Positions 35,973-42,423 of a stretch of DNA of 42,423 bases are shown here, piece by piece. The stretch is taken from the NCBI GenBank assembly GCA_023512255.1, contig JAILZY010000027.1, forward strand, positions 1 through 42,423. Direction: 5' to 3'. The translations under genes were made by a program, and so were the position numbers. The notes beneath the pieces were generated by a model, which worked only from the letters and a program-made list of their open reading frames with translations, was not told the DNA's origin and did not search any database. Numbering within the stretch: the stretch's first letter is position 1; the number at the start of each line of letters is the position of its first letter. The DNA is from a bacterium (GTDB taxonomy: Bacteria; SZUA-182; DTGQ01).

Positions 35973-36917
35973 TCAAGAGCTTTCAATGGAGATAATTTCC
36001 CGCCTTGAGGAAGCCGGCGATCCTATTTTTTCAGCGATTAAAGCAGTCAACTCTGGGCTTGCCAGATACTGAGCGAATTCTCTTCCTAGATCCGGACATT
36101 TTAAGGCAAATTCAACCGTAGCTTGGAGAAAACCTAGTTTATTGCCAGCATCATAGCGCTTCCCTTTGAACTCACAGGCATAGATAGCCTGCCGTTTGCT
36201 TAACTCCCGCAAGCCGTTAGTAAGTTGAATTTCACCGGTTTTATCAGTCCCTATTTTTTCCAGCACATCGAATATCTCAGGCGTTAAAATGTATCGGCCA
36301 ATAATAGCTAGATCCGAAGGAGCCTCATCAGGTGAAGGTTTTTCAACCAGGTCTAAGACCTGATAAACATTATTTTCAAGATGCCTCGGTTTGATAACGC
36401 CATACTGCGAGATATCATCATGCACTCTTTGGACGGCAATGACCGAGCATTTGTATCGCTCGTATACTTCGATCAACTGCTTGAGACATGGTACTTCAGC
36501 ATCAATGATATCATCTCCAAGCAGAACGGCAAAGGCCTGATTTCCCACAAGATTTCTCGGTACCAGTATAGCATGGCCCAGGCCGAGAGGCTCTTTTTGC
36601 CGAATGTAGGAAATCTTGGCCATGTTAGATATCATTTGCATCTGCTCTAAAATTTCGGCCTTGCCTCTTTTTCGCAACTCATATTCCAGCTCGAAGGAAA
36701 TATCGAAGAAATCCTCAATCGCCCGCTTCCCGCGACCGGTAACAATGGTAATATCTTCGATACCAGAAGCAACTGCCTCCTCAACTACGTATTGAATCAT
36801 CGGCTTATCAACTAGGGGTAGCATTTCTTTTGGGGATGATTTCGTGGCGGGAAGAAACCTAGTTCCAAGACCTGCAGCAGGGAAAATCGCCTTTTTGATA
36901 TTTGAGCGCTCATTCAT
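35973..36917 (-). CDS. galU: UTP--glucose-1-phosphate uridylyltransferase
   Basis: GalU makes UDP-glucose, the donor for surface polysaccharides and sugar interconversion. It has 314 residues. The nucleotidyltransferase signature GLGTRFLPATKSSPKEMLP starts at 16, followed by KPMIQYVVEEAVASGI, FAVLLGDDIID (metal-binding Asp) and LVEKPSPDEAPS. The C-terminal FKGKRYDAGNKLGFLQATVEFAL is typical of bacterial GalU. It is transcribed from its own promoter and is separated from lon by 345 nt. Confidence 0.97.
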   Translation of the reverse strand: MNERSNIKKAIFPAAGLGTRFLPATKSSPKEMLPLVDKPMIQYVVEEAVASGIEDITIVTGRGKRAIEDFFDISFELEYELRKRGKAEILEQMQMISNMAKISYIRQKEPLGLGHAILVPRNLVGNQAFAVLLGDDIIDAEVPCLKQLIEVYERYKCSVIAVQRVHDDISQYGVIKPRHLENNVYQVLDLVEKPSPDEAPSDLAIIGRYILTPEIFDVLEKIGTDKTGEIQLTNGLRELSKRQAIYACEFKGKRYDAGNKLGFLQATVEFALKCPDLGREFAQYLASPELTALIAEKIGSPASSRREIISIESS

Positions 36918-36992
36918 TCGGAATGCTCCTTTTTCAGAGTTTCAAATACAAAAAATGAAATGTGGCCTGCCCTACACAGTTTAGATTTAGAT

Positions 36993-37021
36993 ATATTATA
37001 GATAAGGCGTTAAAAAGTCAA
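36993..37021 (-). promoter_or_regulatory. Probable galU promoter
   Basis: On the minus strand TTGACT (37016-37021) is followed by TAATAT (36993-36998) at 17-nt spacing, with an overlapping TATAAT at 15-nt spacing. The start codon lies about 75 nt downstream. Confidence 0.6.
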
Positions 37022-37173
37022 GGTACAATATTTTGATCCGGCAATTCAGAAGGTAGACAAAGTAAGAATCAGGCTTTTTTATAAAGCACACCTATCTTTC
37101 GATAGTTAGACTCAAAGTTTTCGAGTCTAAATTCAGGGGAAAAGCTCATCTTCCCCCCCTGCGTGGAGACCTG

Positions 37174-37196
37174 TGGGCACCGGCATCTTGCCGGTG
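37174..37196. repeat. GC-rich palindrome in the CRISPR-like region
   Basis: With two flanking bases, GGCACCGGC and GCCGGTGCC form a perfect stem around ATCTT (about 37176-37198). A related type of palindrome, GCCGGCTGGAAGCCGGC, lies at 37391-37407. Such hairpins are dispersed repeats in several environmental genomes. They replace what would be a normal spacer next to the degenerate first repeat (37147-37173). Confidence 0.6.
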
Positions 37197-37345
37197 CCAT
37201 CCGCCCACGCGCGTGGAGACCTGAGGCGAGTTTTCCGATGAGGGCGATATTGTTGCGCCATCCGCCCACGCGCGTGGAGACCTGTCTATCAAGGCCATTG
37301 TCCATTTGGGCAGAATCACCATCCGCCCACGCGCGTGGAGACCTG
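37197..37345. CRISPR. Orphan CRISPR-like mini-array, three 27-nt repeats
   Basis: Three identical 27-nt repeats lie at 37197-37223, 37258-37284 and 37319-37345, with two unrelated 34-nt spacers, giving an exact 61-bp period. That is the usual period of type I-E arrays. The repeat is built around the palindrome CCACGCGCGTGG, and its complement (GGTCTCCACGCGCGTGG...) resembles I-E repeats. A degenerate copy matching in its 3' half sits at 37147-37173. No cas gene is in the window, so the array may be a relic or depend on cas genes elsewhere. Confidence 0.6.
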
Positions 37346-37414
37346 TCGGGCACAGGCGAAACGCTTGCGCTACCGGAGTAATGAGACAATGCCGGCTGGA
37401 AGCCGGCTCTACCG

Positions 37415-37481
37415 GGTTCTCCCCCCACGCGGATGGACAATCCGACAAATGACAAGTTCTCCCCCCACACGGGTGGACAAT
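37415..37481. repeat. Degenerate repeat pair beside the CRISPR-like array
   Basis: GTTCTCCCCCCACGCGGATG at about 37416-37435 and GTTCTCCCCCCACACGGGTG at 37456-37475 both continue with GACAAT. Their period is 40 bp and their similarity to the array repeat is partial (shared CCCACGCG and GTGGA-like core). They may be decayed repeats. Confidence 0.6.
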
Positions 37482-37487
37482 TTGGTA

Positions 37488-37516
37488 TTGACAGGACAGG
37501 ATGCTTAAAGTAACAT
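37488..37516 (+). promoter_or_regulatory. Promoter of the HTH/coiled-coil pair
   Basis: TTGACA (37488-37493), a 17-nt spacer and TAACAT (37511-37516) form a good sigma-70-type promoter. It directly follows the last degenerate repeat and precedes AGGAGG at 37533-37538. Confidence 0.65.
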
Positions 37517-37546
37517 TAGGACAGATAAAGCTAGGAGGTGGCCTAA

Positions 37547-37768
37547 CTGGCTGAAAAACTTTTGACACTGCAAGATGTGGCGGAACGGCTGGCCGTTGCC
37601 CCCAAAACCATTCGGGATTGGCTGAGGGAAGGGAAGTTGAAAGGGTTGAAGGTCGGCAAGTTATGGCGGGTTAGGGAGCAAGCCCTTTAGGCCTTTTTAG
37701 CTGAAGCGGAAAAGGCTACAGTAACGAAGTTGGATAAATTTCTAAGGGGCGATAAGAGCGAAAATTGA
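37547..37768 (+). pseudogene. Excisionase-type HTH gene interrupted by an amber codon
   Basis: Translation from the CTG at 37547 reads a helix-turn-helix domain of the excisionase/MerR-like class (LTLQDVAERLAVAPKTIRDW, then LREGKLKGLKVGKLWRV). A perfect AGGAGG lies 8 nt upstream, exactly where an ATG would be expected. TAG at 37688-37690 (codon 48) interrupts the family-typical REQAL-x-AFL segment. The frame then continues for 25 codons (AFLAEAEKATVTKL...) to TGA at 37766. The likely history is two point changes, ATG to CTG and a sense codon to TAG. TAG is an ordinary stop elsewhere in the window (rsmH), so recoding is unlikely. A 47-residue HTH peptide could still be made. Confidence 0.75.
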
Positions 37769-37781
37769 AAAGGGAATTATT

Positions 37782-38183
37782 ATGGCAGATTTAGCCACGA
37801 TAGCAAAAGTAGCCAAAAGGGTGTCGATGGAAGATATCTATATTGCCATTGATGCCCTAAAGGATCAGCAGATGGCTGATTTCAGGCATCTAAGCGAGAG
37901 GATTGATTCTTTAGGAAGTCAACTGAACCAGCGAATCGATAACTTGCATCAGAAGATTGATACTGAGATCGGGCAGGTAAACCAACGAATCGATAACTTG
38001 CATCAGAATATTAATACTGAGATCGGGCAGGTAAACCAGCGAATCGATAACTTGCATCAGAAGATTGATACTGAGATCGGGCAGGTAAGGCAGGAGATGG
38101 GACAATTCAGGCAGGAAATCTCTTCGCGCCTAGACAATATTACTCAGTTGCTTGTACAGATACTTCAAAAGTCTATCCAGTAG
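37782..38183 (+). CDS. Coiled-coil protein with three 18-residue tandem repeats
   Basis: Function unknown. The 133-residue protein starts at ATG 37782 with AAGGGAA upstream, 13 nt after the broken HTH frame, so the two look like one operon. Residues 1-40 (MADLATIAKVAKRVSMEDIY...) form a short helical head. Residues 49-66, 67-84 and 85-102 are near-perfect copies of an 18-residue unit (NQRIDNLHQKIDTEIGQV). The last 30 residues continue the helix. Hydrophobic I, L and V recur every 3-4 positions, as in a long amphipathic helix or coiled coil. There is no signal peptide or membrane segment. It may work with the HTH protein as a DNA-binding or oligomerising partner, but that is inference. Confidence 0.75.
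   Translation: MADLATIAKVAKRVSMEDIYIAIDALKDQQMADFRHLSERIDSLGSQLNQRIDNLHQKIDTEIGQVNQRIDNLHQNINTEIGQVNQRIDNLHQKIDTEIGQVRQEMGQFRQEISSRLDNITQLLVQILQKSIQ
37926..38087 (+). repeat. Three tandem 54-nt repeats in the coiled-coil gene
   Basis: Copies lie at 37926-37979, 37980-38033 and 38034-38087. Copies 1 and 3 are identical, and copy 2 differs at three positions (CAA for CAG, AAT for AAG, AAT for GAT). The near identity at synonymous sites indicates recent amplification. Confidence 0.95.
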
Positions 38184-38259
38184 ACGTACGGGAAGTCTAT
38201 ACCTGCTCCATAGGACAGCGCTCAAACCGGCGTCTATCCCGTAGAACTAAGGGAAGTCT
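38171..38259. repeat. Pair of 28-nt repeats at 61-bp spacing
   Basis: Copies at 38171-38198 and 38232-38259 both begin GTCTATCC and end GGGAAGTCT, with 24 of 28 bases identical. The 33-nt intervening segment is unique. The 61-bp period equals that of the array at 37197. The first copy covers the end of the coiled-coil gene. It is either a decayed CRISPR unit or another tandem duplication. Confidence 0.6.
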
Positions 38260-38854
38260 TCCAATATCATGATCAGGCCGTCTGGCTGCTCTCCCATGCG
38301 TCTGTCTGATTCCCCATGCGTCTATCTGATATTGTTATATTTTTACCTCAATCTTTTCTCGATCTAACCTGCTGGTAAAAATTAGCAATTCAATGATAAA
38401 AATAGGATTATCAAAAAATTTTTAGGCATATTGTGAATCTTTTTTCTTATAAGTGGTAAAAAATTTCATACCTTTTAGCCTGAAAATCCCCAAAATGAGC
38501 TTTAGCGTTTTTCAAAATTATTTTTGCTTTTCATCCCTTATTATATGATTTTAATGAATTAATGATTTTAAATTCAATCTCTGATGACGAAAAAATAAAT
38601 CTAAAAAACTTATGGCATAAGAATTGCTTTTATTTTTATTGCTTTTATTTTTTATACTATTTCTAAATAAATTCAATCTCTGCTGGATAAACTATCTCTA
38701 TCTCTGCTGGATACTCTCAGTCAAACTCTGATAGCACTGCATTCCACTTCTTGATTTGTGATGTGATAAGGACAATCACCATATAATGAAGATCTGGAAA
38801 CACATAACCAAGATACCGAGATAACCCAAGATACCGAGATAACATGGATAGGGG
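38260..38854. other. AT-rich spacer with short duplications
   Basis: No gene can be supported. Duplications include CCCATGCGTCTGTCTGAT and CCCATGCGTCTATCTGAT (38293 and 38313), ATCTCTGCTGGATA twice near 38685-38712, and an exact 18-nt pair CCAAGATACCGAGATAAC at 38808-38825 and 38826-38843. Confidence 0.65.
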
Positions 38855-39367
38855 ATGAGACGATCGCAAGTTCTCCAGAAATTGAAAATCTTTTCTCAGC
38901 TCTTGCGGATATTAATGGTGGCTCTGATCTGTATCTTAGACCTCATGGACGCGCCGGAATACACGCGCTGTACTCATATTGGGGTTTGTGAATTCCTGGA
39001 AGTGTACGCAGATTTAACCGAAACGCGCAAATTGGAAAATCTCATTGAGACCATAAAACATCTTCCCTGCCAGATTCTTTCTACTAGACAAGATATGGCT
39101 AGACAATTCTCAAACTTTCTCAACTGGCTAAAAAGCATCTTTGATCAAAATTTCATCCAAAGTTTCTTATGGCCCAAGACCATGCTTCCGATCTTAGACC
39201 GCTGTGTCAGTCCGCTCTGCAATCAACTATGTTATCCTACGTTCGGCTCCAGCAGTAAGATCATCCTCAGGGAAAAAGAAAAAAATTATTCTTATTTTTT
39301 AAATAATAAAAAAGATCTTCCTTCATCTGCCCTTCAGATTATAACTGTCTCGATCATCAAATCCTGA
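38855..39367 (+). CDS. Hypothetical protein, uncertain
   Basis: I do not recognise this 170-residue frame. Its N-terminus has a basic start and a hydrophobic stretch (about residues 16-29) that could be a membrane anchor or poor signal. The rest has no known motif but includes six cysteines. The region upstream lacks a well-spaced Shine-Dalgarno sequence (only AGGGG adjoining the ATG) and is AT-rich with duplications, so the frame may be fortuitous or a decayed gene. The 3' part is Asn/Lys-rich. Confidence 0.3.
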   Translation: MRRSQVLQKLKIFSQLLRILMVALICILDLMDAPEYTRCTHIGVCEFLEVYADLTETRKLENLIETIKHLPCQILSTRQDMARQFSNFLNWLKSIFDQNFIQSFLWPKTMLPILDRCVSPLCNQLCYPTFGSSSKIILREKEKNYSYFLNNKKDLPSSALQIITVSIIKS

Positions 39368-39653
39368 TAATCATCAATTACGTTTTTGAAAAATTAGAGG
39401 CCATCCGAAAACTTCCCCCAAAGTAAGCAGCCTCGTTCGCCAGGCCTAGATAGACTCTTGGAACTGTAGGCTCTTATTTTAGGATAGCCTCTTGCCAAAA
39501 ACATTAACCATCTTAACATAGTTACCTGATGGGGTTATACAGTCTGTGAAATAATATTAATCAACATGATCAAGCCCCGATAATTAATAATCAAGATAAT
39601 TAAATAATTAGATAAGATGAGGCAACACAATCGAGATGAGAAAGGTGAGTAAA
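39368..39653. other. Spacer before the exported-protein genes
   Basis: No gene is seen. The last 35 nt (AGGCAACACAATCGAGATGA, then GAAAGG) resemble a segment at about 40249-40275 between the two exported-protein genes (AGGCAACACATGAATTAGAAA, then GG), which suggests duplicated leader sequence. Confidence 0.5.
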
Positions 39654-40214
39654 ATGAAATTCTTCCCCAAACAGCTCCTTCAGTTGATTTCCACCATTAT
39701 CCTCATGGCTGGCGCTCTGGCTGGTATTTCGACTGGCTTGCTGCCAAAGCAAGCACAAGCGCAAATTTACCCTCTGATAGGCAATTGGGCGGGCGCATCA
39801 AACTTTCTGGCACCATTCCAAAACTATGGCTATGGATGGCTGCTGGGTGGATCTCCATTCATCAACCCGTATGCAGGATGGGGGGGAATAGCCTCTTTGG
39901 CAGCAGCTCCAGTTTTTCTTACTGCCCTGTCGTCTGGCTGGTCAGGCGGCTATTACGGCAGCAACCCAATGGTGCCTTTCTCTTATGGGAGTGGACTTCA
40001 AACTCTCATGGAGGTATTAAACACCTATGCCTATCTCCAATATGCCATCCAATTCTACGAGATAGCCAGAAATGTCCCGCTCCTCTATCTCAGGGATATC
40101 CAAGCCGATCATATTGGGGCGATGATGTATAGTTACGCTGACAGTCTGGGGGTGTCGCCGCAAGAGGCTGTAGTCTATTTTATTAGGGAAAATTATTTCC
40201 CTCAGCTTCAATAA
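39654..40214 (+). CDS. Exported protein with a charge-free N-terminal half
   Basis: Function unknown. The ATG at 39654, with AGGTGAG upstream, is preferred to the one at 39636. The 186-residue protein has a signal peptide (1-36, ending AQA before Gln37). Residues 37-119 contain no charged residue and are rich in Gly, Tyr, Trp, Pro and Ala. Residues 120-186 form a normally charged, probably helical domain (MEVLNTYAYLQYAIQFYEIARN ... ). The INPYAGWGGIASL segment resembles MNPYSMMGGLAVL of the Gly-rich protein at 10295-11047. The two may belong to one surface-protein family. Confidence 0.78.
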   Translation: MKFFPKQLLQLISTIILMAGALAGISTGLLPKQAQAQIYPLIGNWAGASNFLAPFQNYGYGWLLGGSPFINPYAGWGGIASLAAAPVFLTALSSGWSGGYYGSNPMVPFSYGSGLQTLMEVLNTYAYLQYAIQFYEIARNVPLLYLRDIQADHIGAMMYSYADSLGVSPQEAVVYFIRENYFPQLQ

Positions 40215-40418
40215 ATAAAATCAAGCTCTTAACACAGGATGGGTATAGGCAACACATGAATTAGAAAGGAGGGAAACAGAGCTTATATTATATACCACAT
40301 AAAATTGGCAGGATAAATTTATTCTTCATATTAACCTCTTATCTGGTGGTTATTTGCTTTTATTTTATTATCCCTATTGTTTCTATAATAACGATAAAAG
40401 GTTCAAGGAGAAATGATC

Positions 40419-40970
40419 ATGCGTAAGACAAGGCTTTTCTTTGGATTGCTTTTATGTCTGGCTGTAAGTTTTATCATCACCTCATCAGCAATCGCTCAGT
40501 ACTGGCAAGCTATGCCCCCGTACAATGTCTTGTGGCCTCTGTGGACTCAAGCGCTATCCCCAATAGACCCCCTCACCGGCCAGCCTACGCCCCTGGTGAG
40601 CTCGCTTACCAGCTCAACGGTTCTTCCAGTACAGCCTGCTTTTGTTTGGGATATCGAGGACGTTCATCCCTGGTTTCTCTACAATGCTCCGGCGATCCTG
40701 GGTGGTAACCTTTATTATTTCGATCCCCTGACTGGCTTCAACACCTTCCCACCTCCAGATCATATTTTGCCAGGCGGAATTATTGTTCCTCATGCGCTGC
40801 CCTTAGGCTATGAATTTTTGATTCCACCATTTACACATGTTGATCTGCTGACCCTAATCGCCAACAATGCCTATGTGGCTGCCTTTGGATCGTATCCTGG
40901 TGCTGTGCCCTATTTTAGTCTGCTGACTCCAGAGGTTCTGTGGGGAGTACCTCCATTCCCTGTTTTCTAA
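40419..40970 (+). CDS. Exported Pro/aromatic-rich protein without Lys or Arg
   Basis: Function unknown. The ATG at 40419 has AAGGAG 8 nt upstream and is preferred to the ATG at 40413. The 183-residue protein has a signal peptide (1-26, ending AIA before Gln27). The mature part, about 157 residues, contains no Lys or Arg, about nine acidic residues and many Pro, Trp, Tyr and Phe. A DPLTG motif occurs twice (SPIDPLTGQP and YYFDPLTGFN). It follows the previous exported gene by 204 nt and is closed by a terminator at 41152. No known domain is recognisable. Confidence 0.78.
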   Translation: MRKTRLFFGLLLCLAVSFIITSSAIAQYWQAMPPYNVLWPLWTQALSPIDPLTGQPTPLVSSLTSSTVLPVQPAFVWDIEDVHPWFLYNAPAILGGNLYYFDPLTGFNTFPPPDHILPGGIIVPHALPLGYEFLIPPFTHVDLLTLIANNAYVAAFGSYPGAVPYFSLLTPEVLWGVPPFPVF

Positions 40971-41151
40971 TCTCAAGCTATGGAAAGCTTAGTCCAGCAA
41001 GCCATAGATAAGATTCATTATCCTAGACATAGCGCCCAAGTCTTTGGATAATTACAGGAATATATGGAGGTACCCTGAAATTCGATAGGTAAGTGCTCGT
41101 TGCCTTTTACCCATTCTGTTTATTCTTATCGGTATACTCACCGGTAAATAG
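40971..41151. other. Untranslated 3' region of the exported-protein gene
   Basis: No gene is seen. A small TATCGGTATACTCACCGGTA segment precedes the terminator. Together with 41214-41630 this makes a 660-nt gene-free interval that holds the terminator and the second MITE copy. Confidence 0.5.
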
Positions 41152-41213
41152 GCCGAAGGGAAGATCGGAACATTTTCCCCCTGCTCGATGACCGGCCTTC
41201 CCTTCGGCTTTTT
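41152..41213 (+). terminator. Rho-independent terminator
   Basis: GCCGAAGGGAAGATCGG (41152-41168) pairs with CCGGCCTTCCCTTCGGC (41192-41208), 15 of 17 positions, followed by TTTTT. It lies about 180 nt after the second plus-strand exported-protein gene. Confidence 0.85.
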
Positions 41214-41295
41214 AAGCATGATTTTTTGAAATTTTTCTAAGATCCTTTCCCTATCTTTTATGAGAGACTCTCATACCTCTCTTTTATATTTTTTT

Positions 41296-41448
41296 CACTA
41301 CCGACACTTTTTTATCGTCATGCCCGCGAAAGTGATAATCCATGTATAATTGCAGCAACCCTCTGGATTTCCGCCCACGCGAGAATGACATGAAATGCCT
41401 GCACTTTCAGTGCGTATACAAAACCGGAAGATAAAATGTATCCGGTAG
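41296..41448. mobile_element. MITE-like element, copy 2 (inverted)
   Basis: This is the reverse-oriented counterpart of 9858-10011. It starts CACTACCGACACTTTTTTAT and its other end, on the complementary strand, reads CTACCGGATACATTTTATC, so the termini are imperfect inverted repeats of about 20 nt. Shared interior blocks include TGGATTATCACTTTCGCGG (complement) and GCACTGAAAGTGCAGGCATT (complement). No target-site duplication is obvious and it has no coding capacity. Confidence 0.75.
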
Positions 41449-41630
41449 CAAGATATTTTTATTGTCTATTCCAAAATTTTCTGATTTAATAACTTATTCT
41501 GATCACTGAAAAATCACAAGGTCGATCACAAAAAATAGGCGAGTCTTTAACCTCTCCGTTACGGCCCTTATGAGACTAATTGTTTCTTTATGAAAATGAA
41601 CCACTCTGACTAATTGGAGGATAAGAACTC

Positions 41631-42197
41631 ATGCACTTTAAGGTCAACAACACCACCATATTTTGGAAAATCGGAGATATTACCAGAGAATCAGTTGATG
41701 CCATCGTCAATGCCGCCAATTCTGGCTTGCGGGGAGGAGGAGGGGTAGATGGGGCCATTCATCGGGCTGGTGGGCCGAAAATCATGGAAGAATGCCGCAA
41801 GATCGGTGGATGCCCTGCTGGTGAGGCGGTCATCACTACCGGAGGGGATCTCCCTGCCCGATATGTCATTCATACCGTAGGACCGATCTATGTTACCGGC
41901 AAGAGGGGAGAGCCTGAGATTCTGCGCAATGCCTATCTGAACAGTCTTCGGCTGGCTGCTAAGCATAACCTCAGAACCATTGCTTTTCCCTCGATCAGCA
42001 CCGGCGTCTATGGCTATCCGATCGAAAAAGCATCGAGAATTGCTATCAGCACCTGCCTTGACTACCTCAAAGAACATCAGGATGACTTTGATTCGATCAC
42101 CTTTGTGCTCTTCAGCCAGAGAGACTATGAGGTTTACGAGCAGGCCCTTGAGGAGTTGTGTCCTGATGAATTCGCCAAAAGAGAACAAGACCTCTGA
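41631..42197 (+). CDS. Macro-domain ADP-ribose hydrolase (O-acetyl-ADP-ribose deacetylase)
   Basis: A 188-residue single-domain macro protein of the MacroD/YmdB type. These bind ADP-ribose and remove it from acidic side chains, or deacetylate O-acetyl-ADP-ribose. Binding motifs are GDIT at 15-18, IVNAAN at 25-30, GGGGVDGAIHRAGG at 35-48, and FPSISTGVYGYP at about 119-130. The start has GGAGG 10 nt upstream. It stands alone beyond the MITE, with no visible ADP-ribosyltransferase partner, so the context (DNA damage, toxin reversal or sirtuin product turnover) is undetermined. Confidence 0.95.
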   Translation: MHFKVNNTTIFWKIGDITRESVDAIVNAANSGLRGGGGVDGAIHRAGGPKIMEECRKIGGCPAGEAVITTGGDLPARYVIHTVGPIYVTGKRGEPEILRNAYLNSLRLAAKHNLRTIAFPSISTGVYGYPIEKASRIAISTCLDYLKEHQDDFDSITFVLFSQRDYEVYEQALEELCPDEFAKREQDL

Positions 42198-42423
42198 TCT
42201 GCTGACGCAGGCTGATTCACCAAAAGGCTGCTTTTTCCGCATCTTGACCGCTTTATGGAAAAAGCGCCTGGATATGGAGTCTATAACAATTAATATGGGG
42301 TTCTATAACAATAACAATAGAAGGATTCCATAAACAATAGGATTCCATAAACCTTATGCCAGAGCGAATGCTTGATTGCATTTTAAAATCAATCAGTTAA
42401 CTTTCACAAAATGTGTGAGTTAA
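42198..42423. other. AT-rich end of window with tandem duplications
   Basis: No gene is seen. AGGATTCCATAAAC occurs at 42322-42335 and 42339-42352, and TCTATAACAAT occurs twice near 42280-42312. Confidence 0.7.

Noticed and set aside
37069-37568. Minus-strand frames of 133 and 140 codons over the CRISPR-like region
   Set aside because: The peptides (for example PRAWADG repeated, GRAGFQPA) are direct translations of the DNA repeats and have no ribosome site.
37688-37690. Amber reassignment (TAG read as an amino acid)
   Set aside because: TAG ends ordinary genes here, such as rsmH and the coiled-coil gene, so a nonsense mutation is the simpler view.
41691-42242. 183-codon frame antisense to the macro-domain gene
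   Set aside because: The plus-strand protein has complete macro-domain motifs, so the antisense frame is a shadow.

Overview
The window is a stretch of bacterial chromosome dominated by one long block of minus-strand housekeeping genes (about 118-36917), followed by a short plus-strand accessory region (about 37480-42200). Gene content (DAP-type MurE signature, complete mraZ-to-ftsZ cluster, UPF0182 protein, riboflavin genes next to ftsY and nusB) suits an uncultured, probably diderm lineage. The sequence itself does not let me name the phylum. Intergenic DNA is AT-rich and full of short duplications, hairpin elements and dispersed repeats.

Region 1 (118-9634, minus). Reading in the direction of transcription: a giant UPF0182 membrane protein, a TPR lipoprotein overlapping it by 4 nt, ftsY, ribD, ribE, ribBA, ribH, nusB and a calcineurin-like phosphoesterase. 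Spacing is tight throughout except for a 121-nt AT-rich gap before ribBA. No FMN riboswitch is visible.

Region 2 (9635-11601). A repeat-rich spacer holds a 154-bp MITE-like element, a strong terminator, and a gene for an exported Gly/Leu/Tyr protein. The predicted mature form of that protein has no charged residue at all. Its leader has features that recall a c-di-GMP-I riboswitch, but this is weak.

Region 3 (11602-31593, minus). This is a canonical dcw cluster: mraZ, rsmH, ftsL, ftsI, murE, murF, mraY, murD, ftsW, murG, murC, murB, ddl, ftsQ, ftsA, ftsZ, then an orphan ecfT. mraZ has a TTGACA-17-TATTTT promoter and three 10-bp-spaced MraZ boxes. The genes make lipid II from UDP-GlcNAc derivatives and assemble the divisome. 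Several gaps are invaded by repeats.

Region 4 (32014-37021, minus). lon and pncB form an apparent pair, and galU has its own promoter.

Region 5 (37147-42423, mainly plus). A cas-less CRISPR-like mini-array (three identical 27-nt repeats, exact 61-bp period) abuts a promoter. That promoter drives a broken excisionase-type HTH gene (CTG start, in-frame amber) and a coiled-coil protein with perfect 18-residue repeats. Two more exported low-charge proteins follow, then a terminator, the second inverted copy of the MITE, and a macro-domain ADP-ribose hydrolase. The most novel-looking material is the set of three low-charge exported proteins, the HTH/coiled-coil pair beside the CRISPR-like repeats, and the unusual load of small repeats.
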